Origin: Streptomyces griseiscabiei
Lineage (GTDB): Bacteria; Actinomycetota; Actinomycetes; Streptomycetales; Streptomycetaceae
NCBI RefSeq assembly: GCF_020010925.1
Contig: NZ_JAGJBZ010000001.1
Coordinates: forward strand, 868,001 to 932,000
Length of the DNA stretch: 64,000 nucleotides
Direction of reading: 5' to 3'
Of the stretch, positions 8,956 through 18,921 are shown piece by piece. The notes under the pieces are model-generated. The model searched no databases, had not been told where the DNA came from, and saw nothing but the letters and a program-made list of their open reading frames with translations. Made by a program: the position numbers and the translations under genes. Within the stretch, counting starts at the first letter, position 1. Every line of letters begins with the position of its first letter.

Positions 8956-9183
8956 GCGCAAACGTTACCCGCAATGTCCGCCCATACGCGGTCATTGCAC
9001 TCATGACGGGTTGAGGGTTTACCCCATGAATTCGATCCGTCGCGGTCAGCACTCCCCAAACATCTATCACTTCGGTAAGACTGAGCGATCATCCGGGACC
9101 ACATAACGGACCGGACCGATCCGAACCTGCCGCTCGGATCACCCATGTCCTCTCACTGAATTCCTTACCTACAAGGGATGTCG

Positions 9184-12100
9184 ATGACCCTCACCCCCCA
9201 GCCCGGCCCCCGGTCGGGTTCAAGACGCGTGGCACGCATCGCCGTGGCCGCGGGTCTGGTCGCCGCGCTCTCCGCGGCCGGGCCGATACCCATGGCCTTC
9301 TCGGCGGACGACCCGTCCACCACCGTCCCGTCCGACGGTGGTGTCAAGTCCGCGCACGACAAGCTCGGCTCGACCGACGCCGACCTCCTCGCCGAGGCCA
9401 AGGCCGACGGCGACAAGAACGTCACGATGATGATCGCCACCGCGCCCGGGAAGACCGAACAGGTCGCCGAGCAGCTGGACGCGGTCAAGGGCGGCTCCGT
9501 GGGCCGTACCTACGACAAGCTCGGCTACGTCCGCGCCACCGTCCCGACCAAGAGCGCCGACTCGGCCATCTCGGCCGCCGCGAAGCTCTCCTCCGTGCAG
9601 GGCATCGACCTGCGCCAGGAGATCGTCCTCGACGACCCCTCGCCGGTCGCGGGCGCCGCGAAGGGCGCGAAGAAGCAGGCCACGGCCGCCGAGACGTACC
9701 CGGGGCCGGACAAGAACACCCCCGCCAAGAACCCGTACAACCCGTCCTTCGAGACGGGCGCCGTGGACTTCGTGCGGAAGAACCCGACGGCCGACGGCCG
9801 GGGCATCACCATCGGCGTCCTGGACTCCGGCGTCGACCTCGCGCACCCCGCGCTGCAGAAGACCACCACCGGCGAGCGCAAGATCGTCGACTGGGTGACG
9901 TCCACCGACCCGATCGTCGACAACGACCTCAGCTGGCGCCCGATGACGAACTCGGTCTCCGGCCCGACGTTCACCTTCGGCGGCCGGACCTGGACCGCGC
10001 CCGCGGGCACCTACTCCGTCAACACCTTCCGTGAGTCCGCCACGGCGGGCGGCGACGCGGCGGGCGACGTGAACCGCGACGGCGACACCACCGACGCGTG
10101 GGGCGTGCTCTACGACGCGGCGGCCGGCACGGTCACCGTCGACGTGAACCAGAACTTCGACTTCCGCGACGACAAGCCGATGAAGCCGTACAAGGACGGC
10201 TACCAGATCGGCTACTTCGGCACCGACAACCCGGCGACCGACGTCGCCGAGCGTCAGCCGTTCGTCGTGGAGTACCGCAAGAACGTCCCGATGGACCCCT
10301 TCGGGGGCGACTGGGTCGGCAAGAAGGCCGACTTCGTCAACATCGGTCTCATCTCCAGCGAGCACGGCACCCACGTCGCCGGCATCACCGCCGCGAAGGG
10401 CCTGTTCGGCGGCGAGATGAACGGCGCCGCCCCCGGCGCGAAGATCGTCTCCTCCCGCGCCTGCGAGTTCGGCCCCGGCTGCACCAACGTGGCGCTCACC
10501 GAGGGCATGATCGACCTCGTCGTCAACCGCGGCGTCGACATCGTCAACATGTCCATCGGCGGCCTCCCGGCGCTGAACGACGGCAACAACGCGCGCGCCG
10601 AGCTGTACACGCGCCTCATCGACACCTACGGCGTCCAGCTGGTCATCTCGGCCGGCAACTCGGGCCCCGGCGCCAACACCATCGGCGACCCCGGTCTGGC
10701 CGACAAGGTGATCTCGGTCGGCGCGTCCATCTCCAAGGAGACCTGGGCCTCGAACTACGGCTCCGAGGTCGCCAAGGGCTACCAGCTGTTCAACTTCTCC
10801 TCGCGCGGTCCGCGTGAGGACGGCGGCTTCACCCCGACCCTGGTGGCGCCCGGCGCCGCGGTCAACACCGCGCAGACCTGGCTGCCCGGCGTCATCGCGC
10901 CCGAGGCGGGCTACACCCTGCCGGCCGGCTACCAGATGCTGAACGGCACCTCGATGGCCTCCCCGCAGGCGGCCGGCTCCGCCGCGCTGCTGCTCAGCGC
11001 CGCGAAGGAGAAGGGCATCGCCCTGCCGCCCGCGAAGCTGCGCACCGCGCTGACCTCGACGGCCGACCACATCCGCCGTGTGCAGGCGTACGCCGAGGGC
11101 GCGGGCCTGATGGACATCGAGGCCGCCTGGAAGTCGATCAAGGCGGGCGCCTCGGCGCACGAGTACACCGTCAAGGCCCCCGTCGACACGGCCATCGACT
11201 TCGCGCTGAAGACCCCGGGCTTCGGCACCGGCGTCTACGACCGTGAGGGCGGCCTGAAGGCCGGGCAGTCGAAGACGTACGACGTCGTCGTCACCCGTAC
11301 CACCGGGGCCGACACCGCGATCGCGCACGACCTGCGCCTGAAGAACGACGAGAACGACACGTTCTCGATCGTCGGCGGCGACAAGGTCTCCCTGCCGCTG
11401 AACAAGCCGGTCACCGTGAAGATCGCCGCCAAGCCCGAAGAAGCCGGCATCAGCAGCGTGATCCTGGAGGTCGACGACCCGAAGACCGTGGGCGTCGACA
11501 GGCAGATCCTCAACACGGTGGTCGTCTCCAAGCCGCTGAACTACACCCACTCGGTGAAGAGCACGGTCCAGCGCAACGCCTTCAAGTCGTACTTCGTCAC
11601 CGTCCCCGAGGGCGCCAAGTCCCTCGAGGTCGCGATCAGCGGTCTGAAGGACAAGAGCCAGACCCGCTTCATCGCCAACCACCCGTACGGCGTCGCGGTC
11701 GAGAGCACCAGCTCCCTGACCTGCTACAACAACTTCCAGGACGGCGGCGGCTGCAAGCCGGACGTGCGCTCGTACGCCAACCCGCAGCCCGGTGTCTGGG
11801 AGTTCGAGGTCGAGTCGCGCCGCACCTCGCCGCTGCTCGACAACCCCTTCAAGCTCGACTTCGCGGTGTACGGGGCGAACTTCGACCCCGAGGTCGTCAC
11901 CGTGCCCGAGGCCAAGGTCGGCACCCCGACCGCCGCCTCCTGGAAGGTGGACAACAAGCTCGCCCCGATCGAGGGCAAGCTCACGGGCGGCCCGCTCGGC
12001 TCGGCCAAGACCGACCGGCCGACCATCGCGACCGGTGCCACCCAGACCTCCACGGTCACGGTGCCCGCGGGCGCCGAGTCCCTGGACGTCACCATCGGCA

Positions 12101-12498
12101 ACACGGCCGACACCGGCGCCGACCTCGACCTGTACGTCTACGACGCCGCGGGCACCCAGGTCGGCAGCTCCGCCGACGGCGACTCCGAGGAGTCCGTCTC
12201 CCTGCCGTCGCCGGCCGCCGGCACGTACACCATCGAGGTCGTCGGCTACGCGGTCCCGGCCGGGTCCACCACGTACGACTACCGCGACGTGTTCTTCTCC
12301 TCCGCCCTCGGCGAGGTGAAGGTCGCGGGTGCCGCCGTCAAGCTCGGCACGGGTCAGTCGACCACCGTCTCCGGCGACGTCGTCGCGTCCGCCGAGGCCC
12401 CGGCCGGCCGGGAGTTCTTCGGCCAGGTCCAGCTGGTGAACGCCCGCGGCACCGCGGCGGGCACCGGCAGCGTGCGGATCGAGAAGGTCACGCCGTAG
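9184..12498 (+). CDS. Large secreted S8 (subtilisin-like) serine protease with PPC-type C-terminus
   Basis: An exported peptidase of 1104 residues. The ATG at 9184 lies seven bases after AAGGG; the ATG at 9178 abuts that site. The signal peptide ends near PMAFSA. The catalytic triad is D214 (GVLDSGVDLAHP), H394 (SEHGTHVAG) and S590 (NGTSMASPQAAG), with the oxyanion Asn in ISAGNSGPG. The 180 residues between Asp and His far exceed the roughly 30 of subtilisin and recall tripeptidyl-peptidase II, which also has a long Asp-His insert. The C-terminal half is beta-rich, and about residues 955-1040 (ADLDLYVYDAAG, PAAGTYTIEVVGYAVPAG) look like a prepeptidase C-terminal domain. Role: extracellular protein degradation; tripeptidyl-peptidase activity is inference. 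Confidence 0.9.
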   Translation: MTLTPQPGPRSGSRRVARIAVAAGLVAALSAAGPIPMAFSADDPSTTVPSDGGVKSAHDKLGSTDADLLAEAKADGDKNVTMMIATAPGKTEQVAEQLDAVKGGSVGRTYDKLGYVRATVPTKSADSAISAAAKLSSVQGIDLRQEIVLDDPSPVAGAAKGAKKQATAAETYPGPDKNTPAKNPYNPSFETGAVDFVRKNPTADGRGITIGVLDSGVDLAHPALQKTTTGERKIVDWVTSTDPIVDNDLSWRPMTNSVSGPTFTFGGRTWTAPAGTYSVNTFRESATAGGDAAGDVNRDGDTTDAWGVLYDAAAGTVTVDVNQNFDFRDDKPMKPYKDGYQIGYFGTDNPATDVAERQPFVVEYRKNVPMDPFGGDWVGKKADFVNIGLISSEHGTHVAGITAAKGLFGGEMNGAAPGAKIVSSRACEFGPGCTNVALTEGMIDLVVNRGVDIVNMSIGGLPALNDGNNARAELYTRLIDTYGVQLVISAGNSGPGANTIGDPGLADKVISVGASISKETWASNYGSEVAKGYQLFNFSSRGPREDGGFTPTLVAPGAAVNTAQTWLPGVIAPEAGYTLPAGYQMLNGTSMASPQAAGSAALLLSAAKEKGIALPPAKLRTALTSTADHIRRVQAYAEGAGLMDIEAAWKSIKAGASAHEYTVKAPVDTAIDFALKTPGFGTGVYDREGGLKAGQSKTYDVVVTRTTGADTAIAHDLRLKNDENDTFSIVGGDKVSLPLNKPVTVKIAAKPEEAGISSVILEVDDPKTVGVDRQILNTVVVSKPLNYTHSVKSTVQRNAFKSYFVTVPEGAKSLEVAISGLKDKSQTRFIANHPYGVAVESTSSLTCYNNFQDGGGCKPDVRSYANPQPGVWEFEVESRRTSPLLDNPFKLDFAVYGANFDPEVVTVPEAKVGTPTAASWKVDNKLAPIEGKLTGGPLGSAKTDRPTIATGATQTSTVTVPAGAESLDVTIGNTADTGADLDLYVYDAAGTQVGSSADGDSEESVSLPSPAAGTYTIEVVGYAVPAGSTTYDYRDVFFSSALGEVKVAGAAVKLGTGQSTTVSGDVVASAEAPAGREFFGQVQLVNARGTAAGTGSVRIEKVTP

Positions 12499-12535
12499 TG
12501 CGCGAGTAGCGCGCCGGTAGTGCGTGCGTGAGGCG

Positions 12536-12567
12536 AGGGGCGGGTGTCAGGTCGGACACCCGCCCCT
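12536..12567 (+). terminator. Hairpin terminator between protease and anti-sigma gene
   Basis: A perfect 13-base-pair stem (12536-12548 with 12555-12567) lies between the convergent ends of the protease and the putative anti-sigma gene, and could serve both strands. Confidence 0.8.
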
Positions 12568-12592
12568 TCGTCGTGCCGCCCCCCTCACCGGG

Positions 12593-13627
12593 TCACTCGC
12601 ACCCCAGCGCCTTCGAGAGCTCCTTCGAGTCCGGGAGCGCCGCCTCCATCCGGGCCCGGTCGCGGGCGATCTCCGCCTCCTGGTTGGTCCAGACGTCCGG
12701 CTGCGCGCTGTCCCTCGGGATGCCGATGAGGACGTGGTCGCCCTTCCGCAGCCGGGGGTCGGCGTCGTGGGCCATGGGGAAGTCGATCCGGTCCTCGCCC
12801 CGGCCGGGCTTGATCCAGCGGTCGACCTCGACCGTGATCCGGTCCTGCGCGGCTCCGGGCACGGGCTCGACCTCGGCGACGGTGCCCTCGACGATGAGCC
12901 GGGCACAGGCGACGTACCCCTCCTCGGTGCGCAGGTCGGAGTCACCGCCCGCGTCGCTCTGCGCCTGGCCCTCCGCCTTGCTGGTGGTGCCCGCGTCGGA
13001 CGCCACGCCGCCGCTCTGGACGACGACCCAGCCGATGCCGAGGACGACGGAGGCCGCGGCCGCGGCGGCGAGGGTGCCGAAGGTGATCTTCAGGGCACGC
13101 CGGGCGCGGGACGGCCGCGGCGACAGGGGTGTCACCGACGCGGTGGGGGCCGCCGCGGGCCCGGACACCCGCCCGGGGTCCGTCTCGGCACCGGCCGCGT
13201 CCCCCGGCCGCGCGGCCCCGGCTCGCCCCGGCGAAGTCCCGGCCACGGAGTCCCCGCCCGCCGCCGGCCCCGCCAACGCGTCACCGATCAGCCCCAGCTG
13301 CTCCCGCAGCAACGCGATGTCCCCGGCAGCGGCGTCCCGCGCCGCCACGAACTCGGAGTCCCGCAGCGCCTCTTCGGACAACGGCTCGTCGAGCAGGGCC
13401 GCCAGCAGCGCGTCCATACCGTCGTGGACGGGGGCTTCGAGGGTGAGGTCGTCGAGGGCCGGGCCGTCGGGGGCGGGGTCGTCGTGCGCCGGCTCGTCGT
13501 GCGCCGGGCCGTCCTGCGCGAGGCCCACCTGCGAGGAGCCCTCCCGCTCGGGGTGGTCCCGCGACGGGCCGGGGCTCTCGACGGCCTCGTGTTCGGCGTC
13601 GTGCCTGCTGTTCTCCTGGGCGGACAC
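12593..13627 (-). CDS. Single-pass membrane protein, putative anti-sigma factor
   Basis: A 344-residue protein whose GTG start at 13627 lies one base after the sigma-factor stop codon, so the two are translationally coupled. An N-terminal region of about 175 residues precedes one membrane segment (about residues 180-204, ITFGTLAAAAAASVVLGIGW). About 140 residues lie outside. The first 60 residues are acidic and repetitive (DGPAHDEPAHDDPAPDGP). The position directly behind an ECF sigma gene argues for an anti-sigma role. However, I see no HxxxCxxC zinc anti-sigma motif, so the sigma-binding part would be of another kind. The outer domain has two cysteines (YVACARL and the C-terminal LGCE). It is convergent with the protease gene. 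Confidence 0.7.
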   Translation of the reverse strand: MSAQENSRHDAEHEAVESPGPSRDHPEREGSSQVGLAQDGPAHDEPAHDDPAPDGPALDDLTLEAPVHDGMDALLAALLDEPLSEEALRDSEFVAARDAAAGDIALLREQLGLIGDALAGPAAGGDSVAGTSPGRAGAARPGDAAGAETDPGRVSGPAAAPTASVTPLSPRPSRARRALKITFGTLAAAAAASVVLGIGWVVVQSGGVASDAGTTSKAEGQAQSDAGGDSDLRTEEGYVACARLIVEGTVAEVEPVPGAAQDRITVEVDRWIKPGRGEDRIDFPMAHDADPRLRKGDHVLIGIPRDSAQPDVWTNQEAEIARDRARMEAALPDSKELSKALGCE

Positions 13628-13628
13628 G

Positions 13629-14159
13629 TCACACCACCTCGTCCTCGTGCAGGCGGGTACGCAGGGCGCGGACCGCCGAGTGGAGCCTGCTCTTGACCGT
13701 GCCCTCGGGGATGCCCAGCTCGTCGGCGATCCCGCGGACCGGCAGGTCGGCGTAGAAGCGCAGGACGAGGACCTGGCGCAGGGCGTCGGGCAGCTCGTCC
13801 AGGCCTCGGGCGACGGCGAGCGAGAGCACGCTGGAGTCCTCGCCGGAGGGGTGCTCGTGCTGGCGCAGCGAGGCCAGCCGCTCGCCCAGGCGTTCCTGGC
13901 GCCGCTTGGCGCGGTGCCAGTCCATCGCCAGGTTGGAGGCCACCACCGCCGCCCACGCGGACACGTCCCGCGGTGACTCCCGGCCGCTCGCCGCCCGCTC
14001 CAGCAGCCGCAGCCGTACCTGCTGTACCCCGTCCAGCAGGTCCGACTGCGGCACACCGCCGAGCGCGAGCACGGCCCGCACCCGCCGTTCCTGGGCCGCG
14101 TCCAGTGGGTCGTCCGCCTCCGGGACCCCCTCGACGTGGCGCGCCTTTCCGCGCAGCAC
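13629..14159 (-). CDS. ECF-type RNA polymerase sigma factor
   Basis: A 176-residue sigma-70 family protein with only regions 2 and 4. Region 2 covers roughly residues 35-90 (LLDGVQQVRLRLLERA, DVSAWAAVVASNLAMDWHR), and region 4 about 115-172, with the helix-turn-helix in LPVRGIADELGIPEGTVKSR. The start is the GTG at 14159, seven or eight bases after GGGGGGAGGG; the GTG at 14165 abuts that site, and the open frame continues upstream. It probably directs RNA polymerase to stress or envelope promoters, held by the coupled membrane protein at 12593. In S. coelicolor the sigma gene next to asd is, from memory, SCO2639. Confidence 0.85.
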   Translation of the reverse strand: MLRGKARHVEGVPEADDPLDAAQERRVRAVLALGGVPQSDLLDGVQQVRLRLLERAASGRESPRDVSAWAAVVASNLAMDWHRAKRRQERLGERLASLRQHEHPSGEDSSVLSLAVARGLDELPDALRQVLVLRFYADLPVRGIADELGIPEGTVKSRLHSAVRALRTRLHEDEVV

Positions 14160-15538
<1,379 letters not shown>

Positions 15539-15559
15539 GCGGGCGGTACGCGCGCGAAA

Positions 15560-15596
15560 GGGGGCGCCCACCAGCATCCATCCGGTGGGCGCCCCC
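15560..15596 (+). terminator. Bidirectional hairpin terminator after asd
   Basis: A perfect 13-base-pair stem (15560-15572 with 15584-15596) lies between the convergent asd and mazF-like genes. Confidence 0.85.
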
Positions 15597-15606
15597 GTGC
15601 GCGTGT

Positions 15607-15954
15607 TCAGAGGGCCAGATGCCGCCGCAGGGCCACATCGACCTCGGCCATGCGTTGCCCCGGCACCGAACCGATGGGCCGCAGCAGCCTCTCCGGGGCG
15701 AGAGCGCGAACCTGCTCGCACTGCACCTTGGAGTCCTTCGGGAGGCCACATTCCTCGGCGGGGAGCAGCACCTGGAACGGATAGACGCGAGAGGTGTTCG
15801 TCGTCAGGGGGACCAGCGTGATCACGCCTCGGCCGGTTCGTGCCACAGCCGCGTTGGCGCCGTCGTTGGAGACGATCACCGCCGGGCGGGCCTTGTTGGC
15901 CTCGCCGCCGCGTGCCGGCTCGTAGTCGACCAGATAGATGTCACCGCGCTTCAT
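15607..15954 (-). CDS. mazF: MazF/PemK-family endoribonuclease toxin
   Basis: A 115-residue protein starting at the ATG at 15954. It has the MazF/PemK fold signature: MKRGDIYLVDYEPARGGE at the N-terminus, NKARPAVIVSND with the conserved Arg-Pro, and VPLTTNTSRVYPFQVLL in the middle, then KVQCEQVRALAPERL. Family members cleave RNA at specific short sequences. The start codon overlaps the last 14 bases of the upstream antitoxin gene, the usual arrangement of a type II toxin-antitoxin operon and a sign of translational coupling. The pair is plasmid-stability-like but sits here in a core region between asd and pepN. Confidence 0.9.
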   Translation of the reverse strand: MKRGDIYLVDYEPARGGEANKARPAVIVSNDGANAAVARTGRGVITLVPLTTNTSRVYPFQVLLPAEECGLPKDSKVQCEQVRALAPERLLRPIGSVPGQRMAEVDVALRRHLAL

Positions 15955-16171
15955 CGGACAGCCCGTCCCCCACGAACCGGTCCCAGAACGCGGCGTCCTC
16001 GCTCCCGTCCCACTCGGCGAACGCCTCCGCGTACTGCTGCTCCAGTTGCGCCTCACGCAGGAGCTCGATCGCGGCATGTATCACGGCCGACCGCGAATCG
16101 GCGTCCGTACGCGCGGCGTACTCGTCGACGAAGGTGACGTCCTCCTGCGGCAGACTCACACTGATCTTCAT
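15941..16171 (-). CDS. Ribbon-helix-helix antitoxin partner of MazF-like toxin
   Basis: A 76-residue protein starting at the ATG at 16171. The N-terminus KISVSLPQEDVTFVDEYAAR followed by SRSAVIHAAIELLREAQLE is a classic ribbon-helix-helix DNA-binding domain. The acidic, tryptophan-containing tail (EWDGSEDAAFWDRFV) should wrap the toxin. It probably neutralises the toxin by binding and represses the operon. The palindrome at 16174-16202 lies immediately upstream of the start and is the natural operator. The upstream Shine-Dalgarno is weak (AGGTG close to the ATG), so the message may have a very short leader. Confidence 0.88.
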   Translation of the reverse strand: MKISVSLPQEDVTFVDEYAARTDADSRSAVIHAAIELLREAQLEQQYAEAFAEWDGSEDAAFWDRFVGDGLSDEAR

Positions 16172-16173
16172 AC

Positions 16174-16202
16174 ACCTGATGCTACCCGTGGTAGGCACAG
16201 GT
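16174..16202. promoter_or_regulatory. Candidate operator of the toxin-antitoxin operon
   Basis: An imperfect dyad centred at 16188. The core CTACC-CGT-GGTAG is perfect (16182-16194), and the flanks ACCTG (16174-16178) and CAGGT (16198-16202) also pair, giving 10 of 13 matched positions per arm. It abuts the antitoxin start codon. Autorepression is inferred from position. Confidence 0.55.
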
Positions 16203-16271
16203 TAGCCACTCCAATTGGGCCGCCACTCATGGAAGGATGGCGCAACCCACACATACCGAGGAGATGACCGC

Positions 16272-18851
16272 GTGCCTGGCACAAACCTGACCCGCGACGA
16301 GGCTCAGCAGCGGGCGGCGCTGCTCAGCGTCGACTCGTACGAGATCGATCTCGACCTCTCCGGCGCGCAGGAGGGCGGCACCTACCGGTCCGTGACCACG
16401 GTGCGCTTCGACGTCGCGGAGAACGGCGGGGAGTCGTTCATCGACCTGGTGGCCCCGACCGTCCACGAGGTGACCCTCAACGGCGACGCGCTGGACCCGG
16501 CGGAGGTCTTCGCGGACTCCCGGATCGCGCTGCCCGGTCTGCTGGAAGGCCGCAACATCCTGCGGGTCGTGGCCGACGCCGCGTACACCAACACCGGTGA
16601 GGGCCTGCACCGGTTCGTCGACCCGGTCGACGACCAGGCCTATCTGTACACGCAGTTCGAGGTGCCGGACGCCCGCCGGGTCTTCGCGTCCTTCGAGCAG
16701 CCGGACCTGAAGGCCACCTTCCAGTTCACCGTGAAGGCCCCCACCGGCTGGACCGTCATCTCCAACTCGCCGACGCCGGAGCCCAAGGACGACGTCTGGG
16801 TCTTCGAGCCGACGCCCCGGATCTCGACGTACATCACGGCCCTGATCGTCGGCCCGTACCACTCGGTGCACAGCGTGTACGAGAAGGACGGGCAGAGCGT
16901 GCCGCTCGGTATCTACTGCCGGCCGTCCCTCGCCGAACACCTGGACTCCGACGCGATCTTCGAGGTCACACGGCAGGGCTTCGCGTGGTTCCAGGAGAAG
17001 TTCGACTACGCGTATCCGTTCGAGAAGTACGACCAGCTGTTCGTGCCGGAGTTCAACGCGGGCGCGATGGAGAACGCGGGCGCGGTGACCATCCGCGACC
17101 AGTACGTGTTCCGCTCGAAGGTGACGGACGCCGCGTACGAGGTCCGCGCCGAGACCATCCTCCACGAGCTGGCCCACATGTGGTTCGGCGACCTGGTGAC
17201 GATGGAGTGGTGGAACGACCTGTGGCTGAACGAGTCGTTCGCCACCTACACCTCGATCGCCTGCCAGGCCGCCGCGCCCGGCTCGCGCTGGCCGCACTCC
17301 TGGACGACCTTCGCCAACTCCATGAAGACCTGGGCGTACCGGCAGGACCAACTGCCGTCCACGCACCCGATCATGGCGGAGATCAACGACCTGGACGACG
17401 TCCTCGTCAACTTCGACGGCATCACGTACGCGAAGGGGGCGAGCGTGTTGAAGCAGCTCGTCGCGTACGTCGGCGAGGACGAGTTCTTCCGGGGCGTGCA
17501 GGCGTACTTCAAGGCGCACGCGTACGGCAACACGCGGCTGTCCGATCTGCTGGGCTCCCTGGAGGAGACCTCGGGCCGTGATCTGAAGTCCTGGTCGAAG
17601 GCGTGGCTGGAGACGGCGGGCATCAACGTCCTGCGTCCCGAGATCGAGACGGACGGGCAGGGCGTCATCACCGCCTTCGCGATCCGTCAGGAGGCCCCGG
17701 CGCTGCCCACGGGCGCGAAGGGCGAGCCGACGCTGCGCCCGCACCGCATCGCGGTCGGCCTGTACGAGCTGGACGACGCCAGCGGCAAGCTGGTCCGCGA
17801 CGAGCGGGTCGAACTGGACGTGGACGGTGAACTGACCGCCGTACCGCAGCTGGTGGGCCGACGCCGCCCGGCGGTCGTCCTGCTCAACGACGACGACCTC
17901 TCCTACGCGAAGGTCCGCCTGGACGAGCAGTCCCTCGCCTTCGTCACCGAGCACCTCGGCGACTTCGAGTCCTCCCTCCCGCGCGCGCTGTGCTGGGCCT
18001 CGGCCTGGGACATGACACGTGACGCGGAGCTGGCGACCCGCGACTACCTGTCCCTGGTGCTCTCCGGCATCGGCAAGGAGTCCGACATCGGTGTCGTGCA
18101 GTCGCTGCACCGCCAGGTGAAGCTGGCGATCGAGCTGTACGCCGACCCGGTGGCCCGCGAGGCGCTGCTGACCCGCTGGACGGACGCCACGCTCGCGCAT
18201 CTGCGCGCGTCCGAGGCCGCCTCCGACCACCAGCTGGCCTGGGCCCGCGCGTTCGCCGCGACCGCCCGCACCCCCGAGCAGCTGGACCTCCTGGAGGCCC
18301 TGCTGGAGGGGACGCAGACGATCGAGGGCCTCGCCGTCGACACCGAGCTGCGCTGGTCCTTCGTGCAGCGGCTCGCGGCGGTGGGCCGTTACGACGAGGC
18401 GGAGATCGCCGGCGAGTACGAGCGGGACCGGACGGCGGCCGGTGAGCGGCACGCGGCCACGGCCCGTGCCTCCCGCCCGACCGCCGAGGCCAAGGCGGAG
18501 GCCTGGGCCCAGGTCGTCGAGTCGGACAAGCTGCCCAACGCCGTGCAGGAAGCGGTCATCGGCGGGTTCGTCCAGACCGACCAGCGGGATCTGCTCGCCA
18601 CGTACACCGACAAGTACTTCGAGGTGGTGAAGGGGATCTGGGAGTCGCGCTCCCACGAGATCGCCCAGCAGATCGCCATCGGTCTCTACCCGACCGTGCA
18701 GGTCTCGGCCGAGACCCTGCACAAGACCGACACCTGGCTGGCCGACGCCGAGCCCAACGCGGCCCTGCGCCGCCTGGTCTCGGAGTCCCGCTCCGGAGTG
18801 GAGCGCGCCCTGAAGGCCCAGGCGGCGGACGCGGCGGCGCCCGCGGAGTGA
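16272..18851 (+). CDS. pepN: M1 family aminopeptidase N (second paralogue)
   Basis: An 859-residue zinc aminopeptidase, the likely main PepN. GAMEN is at residues 264-268. The zinc site HELAH is at 298-302 with E321, in the textbook context HELAHMWFGDLVTMEWWNDL. The GTG at 16272 is chosen because GAGGAG lies just upstream and the product starts PGTNLTRDEA like the paralogue at 635. The two proteins align over their full length with many identical blocks (FVDPEDGEVYLYTQ against FVDPVDDQAYLYTQ). They are therefore duplicates, now diverged in the C-terminal half. The gene is cytoplasmic and monocistronic, ending in a 38-base perfect palindrome. Confidence 0.96.
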   Translation: MPGTNLTRDEAQQRAALLSVDSYEIDLDLSGAQEGGTYRSVTTVRFDVAENGGESFIDLVAPTVHEVTLNGDALDPAEVFADSRIALPGLLEGRNILRVVADAAYTNTGEGLHRFVDPVDDQAYLYTQFEVPDARRVFASFEQPDLKATFQFTVKAPTGWTVISNSPTPEPKDDVWVFEPTPRISTYITALIVGPYHSVHSVYEKDGQSVPLGIYCRPSLAEHLDSDAIFEVTRQGFAWFQEKFDYAYPFEKYDQLFVPEFNAGAMENAGAVTIRDQYVFRSKVTDAAYEVRAETILHELAHMWFGDLVTMEWWNDLWLNESFATYTSIACQAAAPGSRWPHSWTTFANSMKTWAYRQDQLPSTHPIMAEINDLDDVLVNFDGITYAKGASVLKQLVAYVGEDEFFRGVQAYFKAHAYGNTRLSDLLGSLEETSGRDLKSWSKAWLETAGINVLRPEIETDGQGVITAFAIRQEAPALPTGAKGEPTLRPHRIAVGLYELDDASGKLVRDERVELDVDGELTAVPQLVGRRRPAVVLLNDDDLSYAKVRLDEQSLAFVTEHLGDFESSLPRALCWASAWDMTRDAELATRDYLSLVLSGIGKESDIGVVQSLHRQVKLAIELYADPVAREALLTRWTDATLAHLRASEAASDHQLAWARAFAATARTPEQLDLLEALLEGTQTIEGLAVDTELRWSFVQRLAAVGRYDEAEIAGEYERDRTAAGERHAATARASRPTAEAKAEAWAQVVESDKLPNAVQEAVIGGFVQTDQRDLLATYTDKYFEVVKGIWESRSHEIAQQIAIGLYPTVQVSAETLHKTDTWLADAEPNAALRRLVSESRSGVERALKAQAADAAAPAE

Positions 18852-18870
18852 CGAGGGTCGCCCGTACGAC

Positions 18871-18908
18871 GGCGGGGGCGCCCGGTGAATTCACCGGGCG
18901 CCCCCGCC
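18871..18908. terminator. Perfect palindromic bidirectional terminator
   Basis: A 38-base perfect inverted repeat, centred on GAATTC at 18889/18890, lies between the convergent second pepN and EamA-type transporter genes. Confidence 0.85.
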
Positions 18909-18921
18909 GTTGTCGTCGTGG

